A DNA stretch of 58,066 bases from JAYPWI01 sp038135065. GTDB lineage: Bacteria; Actinomycetota; Acidimicrobiia; Acidimicrobiales; Poriferisodalaceae. The DNA lies in assembly GCA_038135065.1 (NCBI GenBank), contig JAYPWI010000022.1, positions 1-58,066 on the forward strand, read 5' to 3'. The position numbers and the translations under genes were made by a program. Below, one piece after another: positions 43,011-50,661 of this stretch. Each line of letters opens with the position of its first letter. Positions within the stretch are counted from its first letter, which is position 1. The notes beneath the pieces are model-generated. The model worked only from the letters and a program-made list of their open reading frames with translations. It was not told the origin of the DNA and ran no database searches.

Positions 43011-44156
43011 TTAGGGGTCGACCGGCTCGCGGGCCGTCGGCAACTCGACGTCCCGCAACCCGCCCCCCGCCAGCGATCCCACCAGGCGCGCCTCCATCTC
43101 ACCCAGCACGGCAGTGAACCGGGTGTTGACCGTGCTCAGCCAGGGCCACCGGGCCTCGACCTCTGGGGTGGCCTGGTCCTCGGTCAGCCCCTCGGTGGCC
43201 ATCAGCCAGGCCCGCAGGGCCAGACCGGTGCGTGACACCCCGTGATGGCAGTGCACGAGCACCTGCCGCCCTTCACCCCGAAAGGCAGCCACCGATGTGA
43301 CCACGTCTGCCACCACGGCAGCCAGATGAGGGTTTGCGCTGCGGGTGGGCACGTCCTCCAGCAGGACCAGGCGACGGACCGGGAAGTCGTCGAGCCGGTC
43401 ACCCATCGGGCACATCGACACCACGGCCCCGTCGGGGTGGCGGTCACAGAAATCGCGAACACCGTAGATGTTGGACGCCCACACCCCCTCGGCCACCTCC
43501 AAGGGCCCCAACCGCCGCCGGGGAGGGGGCGGCTGGCGTTCCTCGAACCCCACCAACCGCTCGGCGAGCCGCAAGAGGTCCCGCACCCGAAGGCCCGGAC
43601 GGGCCCCGGACCCGTGGACGTAGGTGAGCCACCGACTGGGGATCGCCGTCACCCCGTGCACGGCCCCCGCACCCAGGGCGGCGAGGGTCACCACCCGCAC
43701 CCGGTCCGGGTCCGACCGGGCGCGACCGAGAGCACCGGACACTGCGTCGACAAAGGTTCCGCATCGGGCGAACTCGGCGATCGCCTCGAATTCGGAGCCC
43801 AGCCCTGATGGGTCACGGCCGGCCACCAGGTCCGACACCAACCGGTAGGCATCGGTCGCGTCCGGGTCGGCCAGCAGGGGTGGTGGGCGATCATGGGCCA
43901 CGTCGGCGATGGCAGCACCGACAACCTCCGTGGGACCGGCGTCGAGAGCAGGCCACCCGCCCCGGGCTACGGCCTCGGCCCCCACGCAGATGGCTTCGGT
44001 CATCGGCCCCCACGGACCGGCCAGCTCGCCTCGACCCCCCAGGACGGGGCCCGGGAGGGCGTCGCCTCCTACGCAGGAGCCCAGCGTCTCACCGACTGCA
44101 GCCCCAACGAGGGCCCCCCGCGCAGCATGCAGAACGGTGGCCGGCACCCCAGGCAT
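43011..44156 (-). CDS. Fusion of a degenerate ADP-ribosylglycohydrolase domain to a dual-specificity protein phosphatase
   Basis: 381 residues from the ATG at 44156. Residues 10-205 follow the ADP-ribosylglycohydrolase fold (ARGALVGAAVGETLG, then TLAALGAGAVHGVTAIPSRWL, the end of the usual DTDT block). The metal-binding parts are gone: GETLG replaces GDALG, GPWGPMTEA replaces the TDDT motif, and no DTDT is present. After a Pro/Arg-rich linker, residues 215-360 form a dual-specificity phosphatase with the signature HCHHGVSRTG (Cys303, Arg309) and a general-acid Asp in the ERQ/DRLDDF region. The first domain may bind ADP-ribose without cleaving it; this is inference. Confidence 0.8.
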   Translation of the reverse strand: MPGVPATVLHAARGALVGAAVGETLGSCVGGDALPGPVLGGRGELAGPWGPMTEAICVGAEAVARGGWPALDAGPTEVVGAAIADVAHDRPPPLLADPDATDAYRLVSDLVAGRDPSGLGSEFEAIAEFARCGTFVDAVSGALGRARSDPDRVRVVTLAALGAGAVHGVTAIPSRWLTYVHGSGARPGLRVRDLLRLAERLVGFEERQPPPPRRRLGPLEVAEGVWASNIYGVRDFCDRHPDGAVVSMCPMGDRLDDFPVRRLVLLEDVPTRSANPHLAAVVADVVTSVAAFRGEGRQVLVHCHHGVSRTGLALRAWLMATEGLTEDQATPEVEARWPWLSTVNTRFTAVLGEMEARLVGSLAGGGLRDVELPTAREPVDP

Positions 44157-44163
44157 CGCACGG

Positions 44164-44169
44164 ACGCTA
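44164..44169 (-). promoter_or_regulatory. Putative -10 element of the phosphatase fusion gene (leaderless)
   Basis: TAGCGT on the minus strand, seven bases before the ATG at 44156. Confidence 0.45.
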
Positions 44170-44183
44170 CCCGCCGCTGTGCC

Positions 44184-44189
44184 TAGGGT
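44184..44189 (+). promoter_or_regulatory. Putative -10 element of the amidohydrolase-like gene (leaderless)
   Basis: TAGGGT six bases before the ATG at 44196. It is back to back with the -10 element of the divergent phosphatase fusion gene. Confidence 0.5.
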
Positions 44190-44195
44190 CGGGTC

Positions 44196-45044
44196 ATGGA
44201 CGACATCGCCGTGATCGACTTCCGCTTCCGTCCCATCGGAGCCCAAAGCTGGACGCCAGACACGACCTACCACTACCTCGCCCGGATGAAGGTCGAGCCC
44301 ACCCCCAGCTTCGTCGAGCAGTCACCCGAGCTGATGTTCGACGAGATGGACGCAGCAGGAATCGCCGTCGGAGTGATCGGCGTTCCCGGCCCGACGGCCA
44401 TCCGGGGCCTCGATCCTCGAGGAGCCGACGCAGTGGGCGACCTGGTGGCCGCCCACCCGGACCGGTTCATCGGGTTCGGCAGTGTCGAACCAACCGACAT
44501 CGCCGCGGCCGCCGACCGCATCACCGAACTCGGCAGGGCCGGGGTACCCGGGGTCACCATCGACCCCTCCACCGCGGCAACCTCCCGCCAGTTCCACGAC
44601 CGCGAGCTGTATCCGCTCTACGAGGCGGCCCGAGACCAGGCCATGGTGGTGACCACCACCATGAGCTGCCTGCTCGGTCCGTACATGGACGACTGCCGGC
44701 CCGAGTACGTGGACCACGTGGCCACCGACTTCCCCGACCTGACCATCGTCATCCAGCACGGTGGCTGGCCCTACGTCCGGGAGACCATCGGGGTGCTGTA
44801 CAAGCAACCCAACGTGTTCACGGTGCCCGGCCAGTACGTCCACTACCGCTTCCCCGGGTGGCAGGACTATGTCGAGGCCCTACGCGGCCCCTGCCCCGAC
44901 CAGCTCCTGTTCGGGTCCGTCTACCCCAACTGTGGGTCTCTGGTCGACCTGCGTCGCATCGTGTCCGGCTGGGAACTGCCACCCGACATCGAACGCCGCT
45001 ACCTACGCGACAACGCAGCCACCGTGCTCGGCCTCACCGCCTGA
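44196..45044 (+). CDS. Amidohydrolase-2 family protein with a degenerate metal site
   Basis: 282 residues. The fold is shown by MDAAGIAVGVIGVPG, HPDRFIGFGSV, GVPGVTIDP, DLTIVIQHGGWP (His188) and LLFGSVYPNCGS. In active members the N-terminus reads D-x-H-x-H and the late motif GSDYP. Here the histidines are Arg10 and Arg12 (DFRFRP) and the aspartate is Val242. The protein may therefore be non-catalytic or use another chemistry. Decarboxylases and lactonases of this family are the nearest active relatives. It ends 12 bases before the convergent ald gene. Confidence 0.8.
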   Translation: MDDIAVIDFRFRPIGAQSWTPDTTYHYLARMKVEPTPSFVEQSPELMFDEMDAAGIAVGVIGVPGPTAIRGLDPRGADAVGDLVAAHPDRFIGFGSVEPTDIAAAADRITELGRAGVPGVTIDPSTAATSRQFHDRELYPLYEAARDQAMVVTTTMSCLLGPYMDDCRPEYVDHVATDFPDLTIVIQHGGWPYVRETIGVLYKQPNVFTVPGQYVHYRFPGWQDYVEALRGPCPDQLLFGSVYPNCGSLVDLRRIVSGWELPPDIERRYLRDNAATVLGLTA

Positions 45045-45056
45045 TCGACCGCAGAT

Positions 45057-46169
45057 CTACCCGAGCGCCTCGAGGGCGTCGACAACCCCGAGCCCGAGGG
45101 CCGCCCCCACCTGGGGTTCGGTGACCGCGCCACGGTGCACGTTGAGACCCCGGCGCAGGTGGACATCGTTACGGAGCGCATCGAGTCCCCCGTCAGCCAG
45201 GGCCACGATCCGGGGCACCGTGGCATCGTTGAGGGCCCGGGTGGAGGTGCGAGGCACGATCCCCGGCATGTTGGCCACGCAGTAGTGGACGACCCCGTCG
45301 TGCACGAAGGTCGGATCCTCGGGTGTCGTGGGCCGAGAGGTAGCCACACAGCCCCCTTGATCGATGGCCACGTCGACCACCACCGAGCCAGGCCGCATGG
45401 CGGCCACCATTTCGGCGCTGACCAGCCGGGGAGCCCGGTCACCGCGGACGAGCACGGACCCGATGACCAGGTCGGCGTCGAGGACCTCCTCCTCCAGGGT
45501 CACCGGGTTGGAGGTCACCGTCACCACCGCCGCCCCGAATCGCCGCTCGAGTCGATCCAAGGCGCCGGGGTCGACATCGAGGACCCGCACGTCGGCCCCC
45601 ATGCCGATGGCGATCTCAGCAGCGTTGTACCCCACCACCCCGCCACCGATGATGACGACGCGGGCGGGAGGCACCCCGGGTACCCCGCCGATGAGGATGC
45701 CGGCCCCACCGCCCACCGTCTCGAGGGCGGTCGCCCCGGCCTGCACGGCCAGGCGGCCGGCAACCCGCGACATGGGGGCCAGCAGGGGCAGGCCACCCTG
45801 GTCGTCGGTCACCGTCTCGTAGGCCACACAGGTGGCCCCCGACGCAATCAGATCGTTGGCCTGGTCGGGGTCGGGAGCCAGGTGCAGGTAGGTGAACAGG
45901 ATCTGCCCCTCACCGAGCTGGGCACGCTCGGCGGCCTGGGGCTCTTTCACCTTGACCACCAACTCCGCGTCGGCCCATACGGTCTCGGCGGCCGCCACAA
46001 CGTCGGCTCCGGCACTCCGATAGGCATCGTCGGTGGCCCCGATGCCCGCACCGGCTCCCGCCTGCACGACCACCCGATGACCCCGTTCGACGAGGATGCG
46101 GACACTGGCCGGGGTCAGGCCGACGCGACGTTCGGCCGCCTTGACCTCCGTAGGTACACCGATCAACAT
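45057..46169 (-). CDS. ald: Alanine dehydrogenase
   Basis: 370 residues from the ATG at 46169, preceded by GGAGGACGG. MLIGVPTEVKAAERRVGLTP is the classical opening, with substrate-binding Arg and Lys residues (RR VGLTP, VKVKEPQ with Lys near residue 74). FTYLHLA contains the catalytic His. The NAD fold is VVIIGGGVVGYNAAEIAIGMG (residues about 168-188). It interconverts alanine with pyruvate and ammonia using NAD. It stands alone, convergent with the amidohydrolase-like gene. Confidence 0.94.
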   Translation of the reverse strand: MLIGVPTEVKAAERRVGLTPASVRILVERGHRVVVQAGAGAGIGATDDAYRSAGADVVAAAETVWADAELVVKVKEPQAAERAQLGEGQILFTYLHLAPDPDQANDLIASGATCVAYETVTDDQGGLPLLAPMSRVAGRLAVQAGATALETVGGGAGILIGGVPGVPPARVVIIGGGVVGYNAAEIAIGMGADVRVLDVDPGALDRLERRFGAAVVTVTSNPVTLEEEVLDADLVIGSVLVRGDRAPRLVSAEMVAAMRPGSVVVDVAIDQGGCVATSRPTTPEDPTFVHDGVVHYCVANMPGIVPRTSTRALNDATVPRIVALADGGLDALRNDVHLRRGLNVHRGAVTEPQVGAALGLGVVDALEALG

Positions 46170-46274
46170 CGGCCGTCCTCCATGCGCCGAGACACCGGTC
46201 CCTGCGCCTGACACACGCTACCGGCCGCTGGCCGACCATCTAGCCCGCCCTGCCAGGCCGGCCCGGCCGGCCCG

Positions 46275-47525
46275 CTAGCTGTGGACTTCCCGCCAGGGGC
46301 CCGTGTCTGCCTTGGGCTCTTTCGGAAGGCCCAGCACCATCTCCCCGATGATGTTGCGCTGCACCTGTGACGTGCCCGCATAGATGGTGCCCGCCCGAGC
46401 GGTGAGGAACGTGTCGGTCCAGGACCGCACGTTGTCGGCCGGGGCACCAGGGTCGTCGGCCCCGAAGGCGTTGGACGGTCCCTGACCGGTGGGCGTCATG
46501 CCTGCTGTTCCCAGGATGTCCATGGCCAGCTCGGTCGACTTCAGGTGGTACTCGCTCCAGTAGAGCTTGGTGATGGCCGCGTCGGGGCCGGGGCTCTGGC
46601 CCTTGAGGAACTGCGACAGGGTCCTCATGCCCAGGTACCGCATCATCTCCACCTTCTGGTGGCACCAGGCCAGGCGCTGGCGGATCAGCGGGTCCTCCGA
46701 GGCACCGGTGATGCGGGCCAGCTCCACCATCCGGTCGAGTTCGGTACGGAACTGGATGGGCATGGTGGCCGCTGCCTCACCCCGCTCGAAACCGAGCAGG
46801 GTCATGGCCACGGCCCAGCCACCGTTCACCTCACCGATCACGTTCTCCCGAGGTACCCGGGCATCGGTGAAGAACACCTCGTTGAACTCCGACTCGCCGG
46901 AGATCATCTTGATCGGGCGCACCTCCACACCGGGCTGGTCCATGGGGCACAGCAGGAAGCTGATCCCCTTGTGCTTCGACGCCTCGGTGTCGGTGCGGCA
47001 CAGCACGAAGATCCAGTTGGCCAGGTGCCCCGACGAGGTCCAGATCTTCTGGCCGTTGAGCACCCATTCGTCACCGTCGAGCACGGCCCGCGTTCCGAGG
47101 TTGGCCAGGTCCGAGCCCGAACCGGGTTCGCTGTAGCCCTGACACCACAGATCCTCGCCGGACAGGATCCGGGGCAGGAAGTGCTGCTTCTGCTCCTCGG
47201 TGCCCCAGTGGATGATGGTGTTGCCCACCATCTGGATGCCGAACGGGTCGTTGGGGCCACCCATGGGCACCCCGACCCGGGCGAACTCCTCGGCCACGAT
47301 GACGGCCTCGAGGGAGCTCAAGCCCGGTCCGCCGTACGCCTCGGGCCAGCTGAAGGCCAACAGGCGGTTATCGGAGAGGATCTGCCGCCACTCGGTCACG
47401 AACTGCTCCTGAGCTTCCGAGGGCAGGGCCCCGATGCCCGACCAGTCGGCGGGCAGGTGCTCGGCCAGGAAGGCCTGGATCTTTTCGCGGAAGGGCGCAG
47501 CGGAAGAGGGGTACGTGGGCTCCAT
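46275..47525 (-). CDS. Acyl-CoA dehydrogenase
   Basis: 416 residues from the ATG at 47525. CQGYSEPGSGSDLANLGTRA and WVLNGQKIWTSSGHLANW are the FAD-contact motifs. RVPRENVIGEVNGGW and the late GTSQVQRNIIGEMVLGLPK are typical of the actinobacterial long-chain group. The region that often holds the catalytic Glu in the classical enzymes is AGTIYAGTSQVQ here. The product is a 2-enoyl-CoA, and electron transfer goes to ETF. Its promoter motif TACCCT lies seven bases before the ATG. Confidence 0.91.
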   Translation of the reverse strand: MEPTYPSSAAPFREKIQAFLAEHLPADWSGIGALPSEAQEQFVTEWRQILSDNRLLAFSWPEAYGGPGLSSLEAVIVAEEFARVGVPMGGPNDPFGIQMVGNTIIHWGTEEQKQHFLPRILSGEDLWCQGYSEPGSGSDLANLGTRAVLDGDEWVLNGQKIWTSSGHLANWIFVLCRTDTEASKHKGISFLLCPMDQPGVEVRPIKMISGESEFNEVFFTDARVPRENVIGEVNGGWAVAMTLLGFERGEAAATMPIQFRTELDRMVELARITGASEDPLIRQRLAWCHQKVEMMRYLGMRTLSQFLKGQSPGPDAAITKLYWSEYHLKSTELAMDILGTAGMTPTGQGPSNAFGADDPGAPADNVRSWTDTFLTARAGTIYAGTSQVQRNIIGEMVLGLPKEPKADTGPWREVHS

Positions 47526-47532
47526 ATACCGG

Positions 47533-47538
47533 AGGGTA
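47533..47538 (-). promoter_or_regulatory. Putative -10 element of the acyl-CoA dehydrogenase gene (leaderless)
   Basis: TACCCT on the minus strand, seven bases before the ATG at 47525. Confidence 0.5.
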
Positions 47539-47600
47539 ACCAGCCCGACACCCGTGGCCCCCATCAGCGGCAGCAGGGCCGCCGGAACCGAGGAGGGAAC

Positions 47601-48056
47601 TCAGGATTCGGCGTTGCGACGGAGGATGTCGAGCGCCGTGTCGGCGTGGGTGGCCATGTTGGTCTCGCTGGCCACCTCACCCAGCAGGCGACGGTCACGA
47701 CCGATCACGTAGGTCCGTCGGCGGTTGGGCATGGGGCCGAGCCGCCGGGCCCCGAAGGCGCGGGCGACGTCCCGCCGGGGGTCGGACAGCAAGGGGAACC
47801 CCAGGCCGTTGGCTTCATCGAAGGCACGTTGCCGATCCACCGGATCGGCGCTGATTCCCACGGGCTGGGCACCCAGAGCAGCGAACTCCTCGCCCAGGTC
47901 GCGGAAATGACAGCTTTCCTTCGTTCAGCCAGGTGTCATGGCCTTGGGGTAGAAGAACAACACCACCGGTCCGGCCTCGACCAGGGAGGACAGCGACACC
48001 TCGTTGCCCTGCTGATCGGTCGCGGTGAAGTCGTCGATCACATCGCCAACCTTCAT
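47601..48056 (-). CDS. bcp: Bcp/PrxQ-type peroxiredoxin with in-frame TGA at the peroxidatic position (selenocysteine 44)
   Basis: 151 residues if the TGA at 47927-47925 is read as selenocysteine. The opening MKVGDVIDDFTATDQQGNEV and FFYPKAMTPG lead straight to the TGA, followed in frame by TKESCHFRDLGEEFAALGAQ, GISADPV and a normal C-terminus to 47601. In this family the sequence is TPGCT with the peroxidatic Cys and, as in E. coli Bcp, a resolving Cys five residues later; here Sec44 and Cys49 fit exactly. It would reduce hydroperoxides in the cytoplasm. A TAGACT element lies seven bases before the ATG, overlapping that of the divergent acyl-CoA synthetase gene. Confidence 0.9.
47887..47927 (-). 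promoter_or_regulatory. Selenocysteine TGA and candidate SECIS stem-loops of the peroxiredoxin
   Basis: Two options lie just after the TGA (47927-47925). One has loop GACCTGG, 24 bases from the TGA, on stem TTCCGC/GCGAGGA (47906-47887, one bulged A). The other has loop GCTGTCA, 10 bases away, on GGAAA/TTTCC. The first fits the usual distance and the G at loop position 1. Confidence 0.45.
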
Positions 48057-48063
48057 GGCGCCG

Positions 48064-48069
48064 AGTCTA
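48064..48069 (-). promoter_or_regulatory. Putative -10 element of the peroxiredoxin gene (leaderless)
   Basis: TAGACT on the minus strand, seven bases before the ATG at 48056. It shares two bases with the divergent -10 element at 48068-48073. Confidence 0.5.
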
Positions 48070-48073
48070 CGAT
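48068..48073 (+). promoter_or_regulatory. Putative -10 element of the acyl-CoA synthetase gene (leaderless)
   Basis: TACGAT seven bases before the GTG at 48081. Confidence 0.5.
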
Positions 48074-48080
48074 CGACCTC

Positions 48081-49742
48081 GTGCAGGACCACCTCGACCT
48101 CGACCCCCTCGGCCCCGCCCTCCCCCGCGACCAATGGACCCTGGTCCATGCGGTGCGCCACCAGGCCCAGGCCCAGGGCGACCGCCCCTTCCTGTCCTTC
48201 GAGGACGGGACCACCCTCAGCTATCGCCAGTTCGACGATCTGACCGACCGCCTGGCCACGGCGTTGGCCGACATGGGACTCGGCGAGGGTGATCGGCTCC
48301 TCGGGCTGCTGACCAACAGCCGAGAGTTCATGCTCCTGATGGTGGCCACCCACAAACGGCGGGCCGTGTTCGTGCCCGTCAACACCGAGCTACGGGGCGC
48401 CTTCCTCCAGCACCAGGTCGACAACAGCGAACCCCGCATCATCGCGGTCGACCACGGACTGGCCGACCGGTTCGGGGACGTTGTCACCGGGGGCGGGACC
48501 ACGGCGGTGGAACACACCATCCTGGTCGACGACGGCGTCGAAGCCCCGGCCCTGCCTGCCAGCCTGGCCTCCACCACCACCCACCAGGCCGCCGCCCTGC
48601 TGACCGGGGCCAGCCGCCCCGACGCCGTGCTGGTGCCCGAACCGCACGACGTGTGCACGATCATGTACACCTCGGGCACCACTGGGCCGTCCAAAGGGGT
48701 GCTGATGCCCCAGGGCCACTGCTACCTGTTCGGGCTGGGCACGGTGGCCGCCATGGGCATCACACCTGAGGACCGCTACTACTGCTGCATGCCCCTGTTC
48801 CATGCGAACGGGCTGTTCATGCAGGTGTGGGCCACCCACCTGGCCGGTGGTTCGGCCCTGGTCACCAAACGGTTCAGCGTGTCGGAGTGGCTCGACACGG
48901 TCATCGACAACGACATCACCCTCACCAACGCCCTCGGGGTCATGCCCGAGTTCATCCACCGCAGCCCCCGCAGCGACCGGGACCGCGACCACAAACTCCG
49001 CAAGATCATGGCCATCCCCATCGCCGAGGAGTGGGGAGCCGACATGGAGGAACGCTTCGGCGTGCAGTTGGTCCAGGGCTTCGGCATGACCGAGGTCAAC
49101 ATGGTGGCCTACAGCAACCCGGCTGATCCGGTGCTGCCCGGCTGCGCCGGCCCACCGTTGGCCAAGTACTTCGACGTGATCGTGGCTGACCCCGACACCG
49201 ACGCCGAGCTCCCGACGGGATCGGTAGGTGAGATCCTCATCCGGCCCCGAGTGCCCTTCTGCTTCAACGTCGGGTACTTCAAGATGGCGGACAAGACGGT
49301 CGAGGCCTGGCGCAACCTGTGGTTCCACACCGGCGACGCAGCCTTCATGGACACCGAGGGCCGCCTCCACTTCGTGGACCGCATCAAGGACCGCATCCGC
49401 CGCAGGGGTGAGAACATCTCGAGCTACGAACTCGAGCAGGTACTCAACGAGCACCCCGACGTGCTGGAGAGCGCCGTGGTGGGCATCAGGGTGCAAGGGG
49501 CCGGTGGTGAGGACGAGGTCAAGGCCGTGCTGGCCGTCGGCGGGGCCTCCCCCGACCCCGTCGCCTTCCTCGACTGGTGCGTTCCCCGCATGCCCCGCCA
49601 CACCGTGCCCCGCTACCTCGAGTTCGTCACCGAGCTCGACAAGACGGCGTCGGGCAAGATTCGCAAGCAGGCCCTCCGAGATGCCGGGGTCGCCCCCACC
49701 ACCTGGGACCGGGAGAGCGTCGGCTACGTGGTGGCCCGCTGA
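48081..49742 (+). CDS. AMP-binding acyl-CoA synthetase (class I adenylate-forming)
   Basis: 553 residues from the GTG at 48081; the reading frame stays open far upstream but that part is antisense to two real genes. The core motifs are TIMYTSGTTGPSKGVLMPQ (A3, residues about 191-209), LVQGFGMTEVN, HTGDAAF and VDRIKDRIRRRGENIS. The final Lys is in TASGKIRKQAL. It activates a carboxylic acid to its CoA thioester; the acid is unknown, with crotonobetaine/carnitine-CoA ligase-like members the nearest by pattern. It is divergent from the peroxiredoxin with only 24 bases between starts. Confidence 0.9.
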   Translation: MQDHLDLDPLGPALPRDQWTLVHAVRHQAQAQGDRPFLSFEDGTTLSYRQFDDLTDRLATALADMGLGEGDRLLGLLTNSREFMLLMVATHKRRAVFVPVNTELRGAFLQHQVDNSEPRIIAVDHGLADRFGDVVTGGGTTAVEHTILVDDGVEAPALPASLASTTTHQAAALLTGASRPDAVLVPEPHDVCTIMYTSGTTGPSKGVLMPQGHCYLFGLGTVAAMGITPEDRYYCCMPLFHANGLFMQVWATHLAGGSALVTKRFSVSEWLDTVIDNDITLTNALGVMPEFIHRSPRSDRDRDHKLRKIMAIPIAEEWGADMEERFGVQLVQGFGMTEVNMVAYSNPADPVLPGCAGPPLAKYFDVIVADPDTDAELPTGSVGEILIRPRVPFCFNVGYFKMADKTVEAWRNLWFHTGDAAFMDTEGRLHFVDRIKDRIRRRGENISSYELEQVLNEHPDVLESAVVGIRVQGAGGEDEVKAVLAVGGASPDPVAFLDWCVPRMPRHTVPRYLEFVTELDKTASGKIRKQALRDAGVAPTTWDRESVGYVVAR

Positions 49743-49791
49743 CGTCGGTCGGCCTGCCCCAGACCCCCAACAGAGGCCTCGACGGCTCGCG

Positions 49792-50535
49792 TCACGTGTA
49801 GTCGCTCCACGACGTCACGGCATGGAAGCCGCCATCGACCACGATGGTCTGCCCTGTGATGTAGCGGGCATCATCGGAGGCGAGGAAGGCCACCACCGAG
49901 CCGATCTCCTCGGGCCGACCCCAACGACGCAGTGCGATGTGGCCCTCCAACCCATCGGCCAGCCCGGGCACCTCACGCCCAGCCGCCCACATCTCGGTGA
50001 TGATCAGGCCCGGGGCCACCGCGTTCACCCTGACCCCCCGAGGGCCGTACCGGGCGGCCTGGCTGCGGGTGAGGGAATCCAGGGCAGCCTTGGTGGCCCC
50101 GTAGGTGGGGAGTTCGGCCACCCCGGTCGCCCCGGCGATCGACGACATGTGAATCACCGAACCATGGCCCCGGTCGGCCATCTGGTTGGCCAGGGCCCTC
50201 GTCGTCTCCAGCGGAGCCACATAGTTCAGCTGCAGGACCCCGATGTCGTTGCCCCGCAACTCCCCCGTCCCTGCATTGTTGACCACGATGTCGACCCCAC
50301 CGAGGGCGTCGACCGCTCGCCCGGCCAGTTCCTCACCGGCACCGGGGGCCATCAGGTCGGCCTCCAGCACCACAGGGTCGTTGGGCAGCTCGGCGGCCAG
50401 CCGCTCGAGATCGCCGGTAGTGCGGGCGCTGAGGGCCACCCGGGCCCCTTCTGCGGCCAACGCCCGTGCCGAGTGCTCGCCGATGCCCCGGGATGCCCCC
50501 GTCACCAGCGCTGTTCGTCCATCCAGTTTCCCCAT
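49792..50535 (-). CDS. Short-chain dehydrogenase/reductase (3-oxoacyl-ACP reductase-like)
   Basis: 247 residues. LVTGASRGIGEHSA, IVVNNAGTGE, HMSSIAGATG with the catalytic Ser, and YGATKAALDSL (Tyr, Lys) give the complete SDR set. RRWGRPEEIGSVVAFLASDDARYITGQTIVVDGG is the classical ending. It probably acts on a hydroxyacyl or alcohol substrate. A TAGCGT element lies seven bases before the ATG. It is convergent with the acyl-CoA synthetase gene. Confidence 0.9.
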   Translation of the reverse strand: MGKLDGRTALVTGASRGIGEHSARALAAEGARVALSARTTGDLERLAAELPNDPVVLEADLMAPGAGEELAGRAVDALGGVDIVVNNAGTGELRGNDIGVLQLNYVAPLETTRALANQMADRGHGSVIHMSSIAGATGVAELPTYGATKAALDSLTRSQAARYGPRGVRVNAVAPGLIITEMWAAGREVPGLADGLEGHIALRRWGRPEEIGSVVAFLASDDARYITGQTIVVDGGFHAVTSWSDYT

Positions 50536-50542
50536 GACCCCG

Positions 50543-50548
50543 ACGCTA
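50543..50548 (-). promoter_or_regulatory. Putative -10 element of the SDR gene (leaderless)
   Basis: TAGCGT on the minus strand, seven bases before the ATG at 50535. Confidence 0.5.
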
Positions 50549-50622
50549 CTTTCCCCACCTCGTTCTGACAGCGGGACCAGCGCTGGGACCTACCCGCGGA
50601 TTCTCCGCGGATGTCTGGAAGG

Positions 50623-50661
50623 ATGACCCTCATGTCAGCTCCCATCCCGTTCCACCCATGA
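50623..50661 (+). CDS. Possible 12-residue upstream reading frame coupled to the asparaginase gene
   Basis: ATG at 50623 with GGAAGG just before it encodes MTLMSAPIPFHP and ends in TGA overlapping the asparaginase ATG (ATGA). It could be a translated leader that couples initiation, but its small size makes chance likely. Confidence 0.25.
   Translation: MTLMSAPIPFHP

Noticed and set aside
47601..47861. Peroxiredoxin as two fragments or a pseudogene
   Set aside because: The single TGA lies at the catalytic residue and no other change is seen; the resolving Cys and C-terminus are intact.
46545..49742. A plus-strand frame of more than 1000 codons running over the acyl-CoA dehydrogenase and peroxiredoxin genes
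   Set aside because: Only the part from 48081 is coding (acyl-CoA synthetase). The remainder is antisense to genes with clear families; long open antisense frames are common in GC-rich DNA.
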